DNA of 64,000 bases from Prosthecochloris marina (GCF_003182595.1 NZ_PDNZ01000003.1:62001-126000), one strand, 5' to 3'. Counted from the first letter of the stretch, positions 38,828-49,210 are shown. Made by a program: numbers and translations. Notes: generated from the sequence alone by a model not told the origin.

Positions 38828-39565
38828 ATGTCATTAGCTATCATTATCATGGCTGCCGGAAAAGGCACCAGAATGAAGTCAGATCTGGCAAAAGTGCTGC
38901 ACAAGGTAAATGGAAGACCTGTTATAGAATATGTCCTTGAAAAATCGACTGCTCTTGCGCCCGATAAAATTGTGTTGATTGTAGGACATCAGGCAGATAA
39001 GGTAAAAGAGGCAACCGCAAATTTTCCGGTCGAGTGGGCCCTTCAAGAACCTCAGCTTGGGACAGGTCATGCCGTTATGCAGGCAGAAGAACACCTGCGT
39101 TCATTTCCAGGAGACATCCTAATCCTTTCAGGAGATGCTCCCCTTGTAAGCAATTCTACCCTCAAAGATCTCATTGACAATCACCGTATCGAAAATGCTG
39201 CGGCAACCGTACTGACAGCTCATTTAGAGAATCCATCAGGATACGGAAGAATCATTCGTTACAAGGACAGTAATACGGTATCCAAGATTGTTGAGCATAA
39301 AGACGCCACACCTGAAGAATTGCTTGTAAAGGAAATAAATTCAGGCATTTATGTCTTCAAAGAGGATATTCTTTTCCGTTCTTTGCATCAAATCACAAAT
39401 GATAATGCTCAGCAGGAATATTATCTCACTGATGTTTTTTCTGTGTGTTTCGGAAAAGGAGAGAAGGTTTGCGCACTTCGGACAGAAAATGCTGATGAAA
39501 TCAAAGGCATCAACACAGTGGAACAACTAAGAGAAGCTGAAAAACTGTTATTGCATGGCTCGTGA
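38828..39565 (+). CDS. glmU: UDP-GlcNAc pyrophosphorylase domain protein (GlmU N-terminal half only)
   Basis: The 245-residue uridylyltransferase begins IIIMAAGKGTRMKSDLAKVL and has QLGTGHAV, LSGDAPLV, NPSGYGRI and NAQQEYYLTDV, all as in the first 230 residues of GlmU. The left-handed beta-helix acetyltransferase half of standard GlmU (about 450 residues) is absent and the stop is clean. The acetyl transfer on GlcN-1-P must come from another protein. It lies after panD, and the end is 4 bp from a convergent gene. Confidence 0.9.
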   Translation: MSLAIIIMAAGKGTRMKSDLAKVLHKVNGRPVIEYVLEKSTALAPDKIVLIVGHQADKVKEATANFPVEWALQEPQLGTGHAVMQAEEHLRSFPGDILILSGDAPLVSNSTLKDLIDNHRIENAAATVLTAHLENPSGYGRIIRYKDSNTVSKIVEHKDATPEELLVKEINSGIYVFKEDILFRSLHQITNDNAQQEYYLTDVFSVCFGKGEKVCALRTENADEIKGINTVEQLREAEKLLLHGS

Positions 39566-39569
39566 CCCA

Positions 39570-39899
39570 TCAGGCGAGTGGGCTGATGGATGATGCGGAA
39601 AAGCCTTCATCCTCCGAAGAAAGACCCTGCGAGAGAATTTTTTCCAGAAAAGCTGTTGTTTCCGAACAAAGGCCCTCGGTATCGATGGCCTTCTTCTGTA
39701 AAGAGTCCAGCATCACCGTAACGACCCCGAGTTGTAAACGGTATCCTTCAAGCTCTTTTTTTATTGCATTGAAAGTCACTGGTTTTTCAGCCGACTCACA
39801 TTGATCGGCACATGTCATGGCACGGCTCATGCAGCTCTCTATTCCCCTGCGGAGCCTGTTTATTTCCTGCTCGACATCTGTTACAGTCTTAACATCCAT
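39570..39899 (-). CDS. Small helical protein of unknown function
   Basis: Not recognised. The 109-residue product is mostly helical and charged (VEQEINRLRRGIESC, NAIKKELEGYRLQ), with three Cys in the first half. It lies 14 bp after the VOC gene on the same strand and ends 4 bp from glmU. An inverted repeat CCATCAG/CTGATGG at 39567-39589 spans the shared gene ends and may act as a terminator. Confidence 0.6.
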   Translation of the reverse strand: MDVKTVTDVEQEINRLRRGIESCMSRAMTCADQCESAEKPVTFNAIKKELEGYRLQLGVVTVMLDSLQKKAIDTEGLCSETTAFLEKILSQGLSSEDEGFSASSISPLA

Positions 39900-39913
39900 A
39901 ATGCTTTAGACTT

Positions 39914-40408
39914 TTACTTTCTGCTTCTTCTGGTTTTTTTCCCAACCCCTTTTTCAGCCATTTTTTTTCTGGATTGTGCAGCAAGCTCATCGGGTAGACT
40001 GTTATCGATCATCTCCTCGGAAGCCTCGAGTTCTCTGGACTTCATTGAGTAAAATTCAATGAGATTCCCATCCGGATCCATCACGAAGAAAGCTCTTCCC
40101 TCTCTACGCTGAGCAGGCCGGGTGACGAGATGTACGCCTTGTTCTTCGAGGTAATCCGCAGCTTCATCGACTTCGGTATCGGTGGGAAGCCTGAAACCGA
40201 AATGATCAACCCGAATATCCCGAGCCTCAGGCACCCCCGGCGTCTCTGCTTTAACAAGAACAATCATATCCGACTTGACTCTCAGATACGAGATATTGGC
40301 TCCTGCTCGATACTCGATTTTCATCCCGAGCACCCCAACATAGAAATCTTCAGCAACCCTTACGTCATTGACTCTGAGAGTAATCTGGTTAATCCCTGTC
40401 AACTTCAT
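39914..40408 (-). CDS. VOC (glyoxalase/bleomycin-resistance fold) family protein
   Basis: The 164-residue VOC protein begins MKLTGINQITLRVNDVRVAE and has VGVLGMKIEYR, VDHFGFRLPTD and FVMDPDGNLIEFYSM, with His and Glu in metal-binding positions. A lysine/arginine-rich tail follows. The substrate is unknown. The start is ATG 40408 with GGAGAAG just upstream; the longer open frame is a shadow. It overlaps rpoZ by 20 bp and may be translationally coupled. Confidence 0.85.
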   Translation of the reverse strand: MKLTGINQITLRVNDVRVAEDFYVGVLGMKIEYRAGANISYLRVKSDMIVLVKAETPGVPEARDIRVDHFGFRLPTDTEVDEAADYLEEQGVHLVTRPAQRREGRAFFVMDPDGNLIEFYSMKSRELEASEEMIDNSLPDELAAQSRKKMAEKGVGKKTRRSRK

Positions 40409-40742
40409 TTTCTTCTCCGTTCTGTACCTTTGCCTTATCGCTTTTCTCTTCGAGAGTATAATCAAACTTGTTCTGAAGAAACTGATTGATTGCCCGTTGA
40501 GCTGTTTTCTGACGAGCTTCAAATTCAAGACTGATTGCAACCTGCTCAGGAAAAACCTTGTCAGACTCGGACTCACTCGCCGGATTACGAATCATCTCCT
40601 TGTATGGAAGCAATTTCTCTTCAAGCTCTGCACGTTCTTCTTCATGAATTTCTTTAGCTCTTTTCGATATTGCCACTACCGTCTCATAAAGATTTTCGTG
40701 CCTGGCTCTCAAACTGTTCAAATCTACTGGTTTCACGGACAT
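40389..40742 (-). CDS. rpoZ: DNA-directed RNA polymerase omega subunit (Rpb6-like)
   Basis: The 117-residue protein has the short omega core LRARHENLYETVVAISKRAK near the N-terminus and a Glu/Lys-rich helical tail. Position directly after gmk, as in many bacteria, supports the call. The C-terminal extension is longer than E. coli omega (91 residues), as in Bacteroidota/Chlorobiota members. Omega helps RNA polymerase assembly. Confidence 0.85.
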   Translation of the reverse strand: MSVKPVDLNSLRARHENLYETVVAISKRAKEIHEEERAELEEKLLPYKEMIRNPASESESDKVFPEQVAISLEFEARQKTAQRAINQFLQNKFDYTLEEKSDKAKVQNGEENEVDRD

Positions 40743-40756
40743 ACGTTTGCATGCAT

Positions 40757-41332
40757 TTATTGTTTTGAAAGAAATTCAGTAATAACCGTTGTTATTTCAT
40801 CGACCGTTCGGTTGAGATCATCGTTTACAACTTCCCGATCAAACTGATGTGCCAATGAAAGCTCAAATTCCGCTCTCTCGAGGCGCTCTTCAAGGGTTTT
40901 ATCATTTTCACTGTCTCTTTTCAGAAGCCGTTTCTTCAATTCATCAAAAGAGGGAGGTTTGAGAAAAATCAAGAGAGAACTGTCAGGAAAACGTTTTTTG
41001 AGGTTCAATGCTCCCTTGACATCCAGATCAAACAGCAAATTCTTGCCGGCCACGACAGCTTCGCCTGTTTTATCCAGCAATGTCCCATAAAAGTTGCCAA
41101 AGAAATGCTCATACTCGATAAAACCACCACTTTTTATTTTTTTTTCAAACGCTTCCTTTGTCAGATAATAGTAATTCTTACCCTCAACTTCCCCTTTGCG
41201 TCTTTTGCGTGTAGTGGCAGATACAGAAAAATCAAGACTTTTTATGCGTTCCAGCACCAGTTTCGCCACTGTTGACTTCCCGGTTCCGGAAGGGGCTGAA
41301 AATACGACCAACTTTCCCGGTTTGACACTCAT
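40757..41332 (-). CDS. gmk: Guanylate kinase
   Basis: The 191-residue guanylate kinase has P-loop FSAPSGTGKSTVAKL, TTRKRRKGEVEGKNYYYL, the GMP-binding FIEYEHFFGNFYGT, and DLDVKGALNLKK. It phosphorylates GMP to GDP. It lies 14 bp before rpoZ; yicC is 135 bp upstream on the same strand. Confidence 0.96.
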   Translation of the reverse strand: MSVKPGKLVVFSAPSGTGKSTVAKLVLERIKSLDFSVSATTRKRRKGEVEGKNYYYLTKEAFEKKIKSGGFIEYEHFFGNFYGTLLDKTGEAVVAGKNLLFDLDVKGALNLKKRFPDSSLLIFLKPPSFDELKKRLLKRDSENDKTLEERLERAEFELSLAHQFDREVVNDDLNRTVDEITTVITEFLSKQ

Positions 41333-41467
41333 CTATTCTTCAAGCTCTTTCTGCTTTTTTTTGAAATCCTGCTGAACTTAAACTTACAGTGACCGGTTCG
41401 AATATCAAGCGCCAAGGCCAACCCATTATCATGGCAAGAGAACGCTCAGCCCCCGGAACCAAGTTCG

Positions 41468-42355
41468 TCACTCAATATTCTGGAGCTGTTCACGAATCTT
41501 TTCAAGCTCTTCCTTGATATGCACAACTTTCTGAGAAATATCGGCATTCTGTGATTTTGAGGCGATTGTGTTTGCTTCTCTTAACTGCTCTTGCAACAGA
41601 AAGTTCAACTTTCTTCCGGAACCACTCTCGCTGTTCATCATCTCATCAATGAAGAATTTGTTATGGCTGGCAAAACGGGTACACTCTTCAGTAATGTCCA
41701 GCTTATCGGACATCAGTACAAGCTCCATCTCAAGGCGCTCCCTGCTGTATGCGACTTGATCGCCTGCTATAACGGCTATTTTTTCCGAAAGCCGCTGATG
41801 AACTGCAGACACATTGTTACGGGATAAAACCTGAATTTCTTCTAATGTATCGTTAATCGACGCTATACGCCCCATAAAATCCTTAGCCAGCTCCTCACCT
41901 TCCTGAAATCGCATTTTTTTCATCCCGTCAATTGCCTCATGGAGCACTTCCCTAACAAAAGGCCAAATCTCATCTGTTTTTTCAAGGAGCGTACTATCGG
42001 AATCAAATATTTCAGAAAAGCGTAAGAGATGATCAAGGGTCAAAGGACTTTCAATACCCGCCTCTTTTCGGACAATATCGAGAAGCTCCCTTAATGCCCT
42101 TGTTTTTTCACGATTGACCGTGATTGGAATCTGCTTTTCTTCATCCAGTTTCACCTGAACAAACGCCGATACTTTGCCTCTTTGCAGACAAGAACGGATC
42201 TGTTCACGAACATCAAGTTCATATGAGGAAAACTGACGCGGAAGCTTGACGCTTATCTCGGCGAACCGGTTATTGACCGAACGAACTTCCGCGACAACAT
42301 GAACACCATCCTTCACACTTTCTGCACTTCCGAAACCTGTCATGCTTTCCAACAT
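41468..42355 (-). CDS. YicC/YloC-family endoribonuclease
   Basis: The 295-residue protein begins MLESMTGFGSAES, followed by EVRSVNNRFAEISVKLP, and ends with the DUF1732 region (GSGRKLNFLLQEQLREANT). The family includes E. coli YicC, a ribonuclease acting on small RNAs. It lies upstream of gmk-rpoZ, a common order. Confidence 0.92.
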   Translation of the reverse strand: MLESMTGFGSAESVKDGVHVVAEVRSVNNRFAEISVKLPRQFSSYELDVREQIRSCLQRGKVSAFVQVKLDEEKQIPITVNREKTRALRELLDIVRKEAGIESPLTLDHLLRFSEIFDSDSTLLEKTDEIWPFVREVLHEAIDGMKKMRFQEGEELAKDFMGRIASINDTLEEIQVLSRNNVSAVHQRLSEKIAVIAGDQVAYSRERLEMELVLMSDKLDITEECTRFASHNKFFIDEMMNSESGSGRKLNFLLQEQLREANTIASKSQNADISQKVVHIKEELEKIREQLQNIE

Positions 42356-42384
42356 AGTTCTGCGCCGTTAAATTCGTGAAGGAT

Positions 42385-42426
42385 GTAGTTTCTGCATAGA
42401 AAAAGGGTTAAAAACCTATGCTCTAC
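42385..42426 (-). terminator. Possible terminator or hairpin after rpsO
   Basis: The arms GTAG...GCATAG (42385-42399) and CTATGC...CTAC (42416-42426) pair imperfectly around an AT-rich loop 11 bp after rpsO. There is no clear T-run after the stem, so its terminator role is uncertain. Confidence 0.35.
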
Positions 42427-42437
42427 ACAAAAACTTT

Positions 42438-42707
42438 TTATTTACGAAGCTCCAGATCAGCGAGAACTTTACGATAGCGCTCGATATCGGTCTTCTTCAG
42501 ATAAGCCAATAAACTTTTTCTTTTTCCTACAAGCTTGAGTAAACCGTGACGGGAATGTTTGTCTTTCGGGTGACTCTTCAGATGCTCGGTAAGATCGCTT
42601 ATACGTTTGCTGAAAAGCGCAATTTGAACTTCTGTCTGCCCGGTATTCTGCTCTGTACCGCCAAACTTTTTGATAATACCTGTCTTAATTTCCTTTGTGA
42701 CACTCAT
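42438..42707 (-). CDS. rpsO: 30S ribosomal protein uS15
   Basis: The 89-residue S15 is complete. Its parts include TGQTEVQIALFSKRISDLTE, HLKSHPKDKHSRHGLLKLV and RKSLLAYLKKTDIERYRKV, which form its 16S rRNA-binding helices. It is the last gene of the rimP-nusA-infB-rbfA-truB-ribF-rpsO operon, 45 bp after ribF. Confidence 0.97.
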   Translation of the reverse strand: MSVTKEIKTGIIKKFGGTEQNTGQTEVQIALFSKRISDLTEHLKSHPKDKHSRHGLLKLVGKRKSLLAYLKKTDIERYRKVLADLELRK

Positions 42708-42752
42708 GACTTGTCATTTATTTTTTAGAATCGCAAGATCTATAATATAGTA

Positions 42753-43718
42753 TTATTTCTGATATTGCTCCACCGATTTTTTATCTTTCCTCAGCTGTTC
42801 CCGAAGTGCCTCGAACGACGAAAACCTCATTTCATCTCGCAATCGCTCAAGAAGCTGAAAGGTCAATACCTTTCCGTACAGATCTCCCGAATGACCAAGA
42901 ATATATGCTTCTACCACTGGAGCCGAATCGGCAGCAACAGTTGGCCTCACCCCGATATTCATCATAGCTTTGAACTCACAACCATCTATAACTGTTGTCG
43001 CAATATAGACCCCGAGTTTCGGCAGTAGCTTGTCGGAACTCTCTATCTCGATGTTCACTGTAGGAAATCCGATCTTTCGCCCCTTTTTATTACCATGCAC
43101 GACTTTTCCGGAAATCAGATACGAGGAACCGAGAAACAGGTTCGCTTCTTTGATATCCCCCTCCCGAAGAAGGGTACGTATTCTTGTACTCGAAAAGTGT
43201 TCAGAGCCCAACCGAACTTCATCGACGACGTTGACTTCGAAATGGTTTTGCTCGGCCATACTGCATAACGTGTTCACACCACCTTTTCGATCTCGCCCGA
43301 ACCCATGATCATAGCCTATCACAATGCTTTTCGCTCCTATCCGATCAACCAGAACCTCCTGAATGAATGATTCAGAACTTCGCGCAGCAAAAACATTGTC
43401 AAACCTGACAACAAAAAGCCACTCCACCCCAAGCCGCTCAATCAACATGGCTTTTTCCTCCAAGAGAGTCAAAAGCTTGAGACGTCCAGATGGGTCACGG
43501 TTGACTACTTGCCTCGGATGAGGCTCAAAAGTCACAACAACACTTCGAAGCTTAAGAGTCGAAGCCGTTTTTACCATTTGACCGATAATCTTGCGATGAC
43601 CTGCATGCACCCCGTCATACGACCCAACTGTAACTGCAGACGGTTCTTGCGGAAACGCAACCTCTTCACCGGTATGGTAATCCATCACTTTCGATTCCTG
43701 AAAGATAACAATTCGCAT
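42753..43718 (-). CDS. ribF: Bifunctional riboflavin kinase / FMN adenylyltransferase
   Basis: The 321-residue RibF has an N-terminal adenylyltransferase (VGSYDGVHAGHRKIIGQ, the nucleotidyl HxGH motif; FEPHPRQV) and a C-terminal kinase (GRKIGFPTVNIEI, MNIGVRPT). It makes FMN and FAD. It follows truB by 7 bp and belongs to the nusA-infB operon. FMN demand for the type 2 isomerase and flavoproteins in this window would depend on it. Confidence 0.96.
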   Translation of the reverse strand: MRIVIFQESKVMDYHTGEEVAFPQEPSAVTVGSYDGVHAGHRKIIGQMVKTASTLKLRSVVVTFEPHPRQVVNRDPSGRLKLLTLLEEKAMLIERLGVEWLFVVRFDNVFAARSSESFIQEVLVDRIGAKSIVIGYDHGFGRDRKGGVNTLCSMAEQNHFEVNVVDEVRLGSEHFSSTRIRTLLREGDIKEANLFLGSSYLISGKVVHGNKKGRKIGFPTVNIEIESSDKLLPKLGVYIATTVIDGCEFKAMMNIGVRPTVAADSAPVVEAYILGHSGDLYGKVLTFQLLERLRDEMRFSSFEALREQLRKDKKSVEQYQK

Positions 43719-43725
43719 AAACCGC

Positions 43726-44424
43726 CTACCTTACTGAATCTTTTGCTCCGCGAAGAATAATCTCGACAGTATCGGGAATACTTTTCGCATCGAAGACGCT
43801 GAATTCACCTATTGCCATCCTTCTCAGAGAAACAAGATATCCTCCAACTCCCAAACTCTGCCCAAAATCATGAGCCAGTACCCTTACATACGCTCCTTTT
43901 GATACATCCATACGGAAATGGATAAAAGGAAGATCAACAGAGAGCACTGTAAAGCTGTTGACACATATTTCACGAGCTTTTCTCTCAGCAACATGCTGTC
44001 CCTTTCTCGCCAGCTCATACAATCTCTTACCTTTATGCCACACTGCCGAATGCATGGGTGGCTTTTGCATATGCCTGCCTTCGAGAGCCGCCGCCGCTGA
44101 TTTTATTTCTTCTATACCAAGATGACGAACATCACACGCTCCATACTCGGGAGTTTCTGTATCGTGGCTCTCAGTCATCGCACCGAGTTTTATAACCCCT
44201 TCATACACTTTATCGAGTACTTCAAGGCCCGATATCTGTTTTGTTTTCTTACCGGTTGCAAGGATAAGCAACCCGGTCGCACGAGGGTCGAGCGTTCCGC
44301 AATGCCCAACTTTTCTGCGTAACCCTGCTGCGCTATAGGTATTGCGAATTTTCGCCACGACATCAAACGAAGTCCAGTCCATCGGTTTATCCACAAGCAA
44401 AAAATCACCGGTGTCACCGTTCAT
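43726..44424 (-). CDS. truB: tRNA pseudouridine(55) synthase
   Basis: The 232-residue TruB has VDKPMDWTSFDVVAK, the catalytic VGHCGTLDPRATGLL with Asp, and KPPMHSAVWHKGKRLYELAR. It converts U55 in the T-loop of tRNAs. The start is ATG 44424, with AAAGGAAAC nine bases upstream; GTG 44430 is the alternative. It lies 63 bp after rbfA. Confidence 0.95.
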   Translation of the reverse strand: MNGDTGDFLLVDKPMDWTSFDVVAKIRNTYSAAGLRRKVGHCGTLDPRATGLLILATGKKTKQISGLEVLDKVYEGVIKLGAMTESHDTETPEYGACDVRHLGIEEIKSAAAALEGRHMQKPPMHSAVWHKGKRLYELARKGQHVAERKAREICVNSFTVLSVDLPFIHFRMDVSKGAYVRVLAHDFGQSLGVGGYLVSLRRMAIGEFSVFDAKSIPDTVEIILRGAKDSVR

Positions 44425-44487
44425 AGTCACTGTTTCCTTTCACCGTTCGTTTGTTCATTTCCCGGAAAAGTCATGCACTTCTTTATA

Positions 44488-44853
44488 TCATGTAGCTGAC
44501 CCGTCTCGCCCTTCATGAAGAGCCTGTTTCAGCAATTGCTCAATTCTGCTGGCTTTTTCAAACGTACGGTCTTCATAAAATTCCAGCTCAGGGATTCTGC
44601 GAAACTGGTGGCGTATTCTGGCCGAAAGCAGTTTACGAATGTATTTTGTCTCATTCTGCAGGCGATTGACAGTATCCATCCGTTCCTTTTCATCGCCGAT
44701 AACAGAAACATATACCCTTGCTATACCAAGATCATTGGTCACCTTCACTTCCACAACAGTGAGCAAAGGCCCGTTTCGAGGTAGCTCTTTTTCGAAAATT
44801 GCACTCAGTTCTTTCTGCAATAAAGAGGCGACTTTATCGGTACGAATCGACAT
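44488..44853 (-). CDS. rbfA: Ribosome-binding factor A
   Basis: The 121-residue KH-like protein has MSIRTDKVASLLQKELSAIF, VTNDLGIARVYVSVIG, and the conserved IRHQFRRIPELEFYED. It helps 30S maturation. It lies 12 bp after infB. Confidence 0.95.
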   Translation of the reverse strand: MSIRTDKVASLLQKELSAIFEKELPRNGPLLTVVEVKVTNDLGIARVYVSVIGDEKERMDTVNRLQNETKYIRKLLSARIRHQFRRIPELEFYEDRTFEKASRIEQLLKQALHEGRDGSAT

Positions 44854-44865
44854 GTTACGGGATCT

Positions 44866-47604
44866 TCAAAGTTTTCTTTTCTTCTCAACAATCCGATAGG
44901 CTTCAATAATATCGCCCACTTTAATATCGCTGTATCCCTTGAGATTCAATCCACACTCATACCCTGCGTCCACCTCTTTGACATCATCCTTAAAGCGTTT
45001 AAGCGAATCCAGTTCACCATCATAGATCTGAACCCCTTCGCGAAGCAGGCGAACCTTGGAATCGCGGAACACTTTTCCTTCAAGAACGTAACAACCTCCG
45101 ACATTACCGATTTTCGGCACTTTGAACACCTGTCGTATCTCAAGCGAGCCGATACTCTCTTCGTGAAGCTCGGGTGAAAGCATACCTTCGAGAGCCTGTT
45201 CGATATCTTCTATAACATGATAAATGACACTGTAAAAACGTACATCCAGATCCTCTTTTTCAGCCAGCTTTTTGGCATTGACATTGGGCCTGACCCTGAA
45301 GCCTATAATAATAGCATCGGATGCGGCGGCAAGCAGTACATCAGTTTCGGTTATTTGACCGACTCCCTGGTGAATAATCTGAACCTTTACCTCTTCATTC
45401 TGAATTTTCATCAGGCCGTCAGCAAGAGCCTGTATGGAACCATCCGTATCAGCCTTTATAATGACACTCAGCTCCTTCATGAGCCCTTCTTTTATCTGCC
45501 TGGCAATGCTATCGAGCTTAACACGGGTACTGCGCCGGAACTCGTGCTCACGCCGGATGATCTGGCGTTTCTGCGCAATCTCCCTCGCCTCTTTGTCGGA
45601 AAGCATAACGGTAAATTCATCTCCGGACTGAGGAAGGTCTTCAAAACCCAGCACACTTACAGGCTGAGAAGGTCCGGCCTCCCTGATCCTTTTGCCCCGT
45701 TCGTCCATAAGCGCACGTACTCGCCCCATTGTATGACCAGCAACAAACGGATCCCCGACTTTCAAAAAGCCACGCTGCACCAGAACTGTCGAAACGACCC
45801 CTTTTCCCTTGTCGAGTTCAGCTTCAACGATGATTCCCCTGGCAGGAACCTCCCTTGAAAAGTTTGCTTTCAGCTCCCTGATTTCGGCCTCTGTCAGCAC
45901 TTTTTCCATGAGTTCATCAATACCGGTACCCTGTTTGGCCGAGATTTCCTGGCACTGATATTCGCCACCCCAGTCCTCCACCAATACTCCGGCTTCTGAA
46001 AGTTGTGTTTTTATTTTTTCGGGATTCGCTTCCGGCTTGTCAATCTTGTTTATGGCAACGACAATCGGTACTTCTGCAGCTTTCGAGTGATTAATCGCTT
46101 CTATTGTTTGCGGCATCACGCTGTCATCCGCCGAGACAACAAGAATAACGATATCCGTCACCTGCGCCCCCCTGGCACGCATCGCTGTAAACGCTTCGTG
46201 ACCCGGTGTATCAAGAAAGGTTATTTTACGATCCCCATCAAGAGACACTTCATATGCGCCGATATGCTGCGTAATACCACCCGACTCTCCCGCGACGACA
46301 TTGCTGCTTCGAATATAATCCAGGAGAGAAGTCTTGCCGTGATCCACATGACCCATGATCGTAACGACCGGAGGCCTTATGACAAGATCCTCTTCATTGT
46401 CTTCCAACTCGACGACCTCGGTTGCTTCAACCTCTGAAACAAACTCGGCTTCAAACCCGAATTCGAGAGAAACAAGCTCAATGGTCTCCTTATCAAGCCG
46501 CTGGTTGATGGTCACGAATTTTCCCATCGTAAAGCAATGCTGAATAATCTCCTTCGGAGTAACCCCCATAAGGTCAGCAAGCTCATGGGCAGTGGCAAAC
46601 TCCGTGACTCTTATAATGCTACGCTGAGCCTCTTTGATCGCGTCGGCCGCTTCCTGTTCCTTTTCACGCTCAATCTTCCGCATCTTGCGGAACTTTTGCC
46701 TTGAAGCCCCACCACCACCGCTCTCATCCATACCGGAGATGGTACTGCGAATGTTCTTTTCGATTGTCTTTTCGTCGACCTCGGGTTTCTTTTTCTTCTT
46801 ACCCTTTTTTCGCTTCGACGGAGTCACACCCTCTGTTGTTTTCTCACTTCCCTCGGAATCCTTCTTCACTACTTTCTTGTCAGAAGCAGCAGCTTTCTCG
46901 GTAACCTCTTCACCTTTGGCAGAAATATCAAACTCATCTTTCAGCTCATCGGCCTGCTCTTTAAATCTCTTTTTACGTTTTTTCTTTCCTTTTTTATCCG
47001 CATCACCACCTATCCCAGGCCCATTCTGAACATCGATCGTGCCAAAAACAGTGAGTCCTCCGATATTCTGAGGACTTTCAAAGGTGATTTGCCCCTCTGC
47101 CTCTTTTTCCTCATCAACCGGAGAGGCTTTGTCCAAGACCTCGACAGGTTCCTCTTCTACTACAGGCACAGTCTTTTCTTCAGCTTTAAGCACCGCCTCC
47201 GGAACCGTCAATTCTTCGACCACCTCTTTTTCCAGAACCTGCTCTTTCTCAGGAGTTTCGGGTTGAGCCTCTGTTTTCGGTGATGTTCCAACCCTTTCAG
47301 GGCGACCACTGATAATATCTTTCAGTTGCTGTTCCTTCTCATAGGTTTTTCTCGACTGCTCTTCAAGACGAGAGAGTCGCAGCTGCTTCTCCTCTCGAAT
47401 TTTGCGTGTTTCATCGACAAGTTTTTTCTCATCACTGAACTGGTTCAGGATCAAGTCTCGCATCGGCTCTTTAACCATGGAAGATGTTGAGGCGACCTTT
47501 CCCCCAGCCTCCTTAACAAAATGCAGCACCTCCTGTGGGCTAACTTGTAGCTCTCTTGCAATGTCACTTATCCGATATTTCATCTCCTTTCCCTCAGGGG
47601 ACAT
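44866..47604 (-). CDS. infB: Translation initiation factor IF-2
   Basis: The 912-residue IF-2 has a long, charged, low-complexity N-terminal region (about 60-330, Lys/Glu-rich) and a KH-like IF2_N at the start ([19 protein letters not shown]). The GTPase domain carries [34 protein letters not shown] and AINKIDKP, and C-terminal domains bind fMet-tRNA. The start is ATG 47604, preceded by AGGAGG with a 4-base spacer; ATG 47583 also exists. It brings initiator tRNA to the 30S subunit. Confidence 0.97.
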   Translation of the reverse strand: MSPEGKEMKYRISDIARELQVSPQEVLHFVKEAGGKVASTSSMVKEPMRDLILNQFSDEKKLVDETRKIREEKQLRLSRLEEQSRKTYEKEQQLKDIISGRPERVGTSPKTEAQPETPEKEQVLEKEVVEELTVPEAVLKAEEKTVPVVEEEPVEVLDKASPVDEEKEAEGQITFESPQNIGGLTVFGTIDVQNGPGIGGDADKKGKKKRKKRFKEQADELKDEFDISAKGEEVTEKAAASDKKVVKKDSEGSEKTTEGVTPSKRKKGKKKKKPEVDEKTIEKNIRSTISGMDESGGGGASRQKFRKMRKIEREKEQEAADAIKEAQRSIIRVTEFATAHELADLMGVTPKEIIQHCFTMGKFVTINQRLDKETIELVSLEFGFEAEFVSEVEATEVVELEDNEEDLVIRPPVVTIMGHVDHGKTSLLDYIRSSNVVAGESGGITQHIGAYEVSLDGDRKITFLDTPGHEAFTAMRARGAQVTDIVILVVSADDSVMPQTIEAINHSKAAEVPIVVAINKIDKPEANPEKIKTQLSEAGVLVEDWGGEYQCQEISAKQGTGIDELMEKVLTEAEIRELKANFSREVPARGIIVEAELDKGKGVVSTVLVQRGFLKVGDPFVAGHTMGRVRALMDERGKRIREAGPSQPVSVLGFEDLPQSGDEFTVMLSDKEAREIAQKRQIIRREHEFRRSTRVKLDSIARQIKEGLMKELSVIIKADTDGSIQALADGLMKIQNEEVKVQIIHQGVGQITETDVLLAAASDAIIIGFRVRPNVNAKKLAEKEDLDVRFYSVIYHVIEDIEQALEGMLSPELHEESIGSLEIRQVFKVPKIGNVGGCYVLEGKVFRDSKVRLLREGVQIYDGELDSLKRFKDDVKEVDAGYECGLNLKGYSDIKVGDIIEAYRIVEKKRKL

Positions 47605-47647
47605 ACAACCTCCTCTGGATTTAGTAACCGATTACCCTATTTGTGTA

Positions 47648-49210
47648 TCAGTTGTTCTGATCATCATCGCCGACACCTGCCACATCATCATCTTGTTCTC
47701 GTCTATCGTCCTCATCAACAATATCCTGCAGGTCCGCCTCATTAAACTGATCTTTTACCGTTTTGTAAATGTTTTCCGCTATCTTTTTCCAGTAACGCCG
47801 TTCATCTTCGCTGATCTTTCTTTCTTTTTGCTTGACTGACGCCCTCCTGCCCCTGCTGAATATAGCCGACTCCTCGCTTTTCGACGGACCGATCAGAGCC
47901 TCCTCAATGACATCGATATCAACCTGAAGAACTTTTTTTGCCGTATCAAGCCCACTATCGAGAAGCTGGTAAATCATGTCATCACCGAATTCCTCACGAA
48001 ACTCGATGATATCGATATCGTTGGGATCCTCCATCGATTTGTCGATGACATCCCTGTATACATCGATCTCGTAACCTGTAAGCCGTTCAGCCAAATGAAT
48101 ATTGTTACCATTCTTTCCAATGGCGTATTTTATCTGTTCAGGCTTGAGCATCACCCGGGCTTTTCGGGTTTTCATATCGGCATGCACCGTCATAGGATCT
48201 ATTTTTGCCGGCTGAAGCGCTCGTGCAATAAATATCTGAGGATCATCGGTATAATAAATAACATCGATATTTTCATTGTTCAGCTCCTTGACGATACTCT
48301 GAATGCGCTTCCCCCTGTACCCTACACTTGCCCCAACAGGATCGATTCGTGAACTTGTCGACTCAACAGCAACTTTTGCCCGCTCACCGGGTACCCTGGC
48401 GATTCCCTTGATAACAATAAGACCATCCAGAATCTCCGGAACCTCGCTTTCAAAAAGCTTGTAGAGAAAACGATCGTCAATCCTCGAGACAATGACCTTC
48501 ATCGCGCCATCCGGCTTCTCTTTCTCGACAATCGTCCCGTCATCCTGCCTGACCTTCACTTTTTCCCTCTCTATACGCTTCACATACAACTTCATCCTCG
48601 GGGTTCGCCTGGGATTATCCTTCTTCATCATTTCTGATTTTGGCAGAATCAGCTCAACCCGATGATCTTTGGACGTATTGTATGTAAAAACAACTTCGCT
48701 GGGTCGCACCTGGTACACCTCCCCGGCAACAACTTCCCCTACTTTCTCGAGACACTCCTCATAGACTACCTGCCGTTCCAGATCACGCACTTTCTTTTGA
48801 ACCGACTGTTTGATAATCTGTATCGACTTACGAGTCAAATAATCCTCGAGCTTTATAGGTCCTTCTTCATAGTAATCTCCCAGTTCGAGAGACTCATCAA
48901 TATTACTCACCTCTTCCAAGCTGATTTCAATAGTAGGCAGATCCACTTCGTCAACTATTGTTTTAAGAATGTAAACCTCAAAATCACCTCGTTCAGGGTT
49001 GATAAATATATTGGCTTCTACTTCGGGATCGTAGTCTTTACGCAACTGTTTCTGAATAATATCTTTCAGAAGATCCGCGATATCCATCTTTACAGCGGCA
49101 CTTTCAGTACGCTTGTCCAGAAAGATCTTCGACTGCTCGATTTCCCCAAAAGCGTTTGCGATAAGCTCTTTCCTATCTTGCTTTTCAGCCTTGATCTGCT
49201 TTCTTGCCAT
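47648..49210 (-). CDS. nusA: Transcription termination/antitermination factor NusA
   Basis: The 520-residue NusA has an N-terminal RNA polymerase-binding domain (about 1-130), an S1 domain (GEVVAGEVYQVRPSEVVFTY), and two KH domains (DPVGASVGYRGKRIQSIVKE, KYAIGKNGNNIHLAERLTGY). It lacks the tandem acidic repeats seen in E. coli NusA and ends in a short acidic tail (VDEDDRREQDDD). NusA modulates pausing and termination. It is a candidate regulator of the hairpin found just upstream of rimP. Confidence 0.96.
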   Translation of the reverse strand: MARKQIKAEKQDRKELIANAFGEIEQSKIFLDKRTESAAVKMDIADLLKDIIQKQLRKDYDPEVEANIFINPERGDFEVYILKTIVDEVDLPTIEISLEEVSNIDESLELGDYYEEGPIKLEDYLTRKSIQIIKQSVQKKVRDLERQVVYEECLEKVGEVVAGEVYQVRPSEVVFTYNTSKDHRVELILPKSEMMKKDNPRRTPRMKLYVKRIEREKVKVRQDDGTIVEKEKPDGAMKVIVSRIDDRFLYKLFESEVPEILDGLIVIKGIARVPGERAKVAVESTSSRIDPVGASVGYRGKRIQSIVKELNNENIDVIYYTDDPQIFIARALQPAKIDPMTVHADMKTRKARVMLKPEQIKYAIGKNGNNIHLAERLTGYEIDVYRDVIDKSMEDPNDIDIIEFREEFGDDMIYQLLDSGLDTAKKVLQVDIDVIEEALIGPSKSEESAIFSRGRRASVKQKERKISEDERRYWKKIAENIYKTVKDQFNEADLQDIVDEDDRREQDDDVAGVGDDDQNN

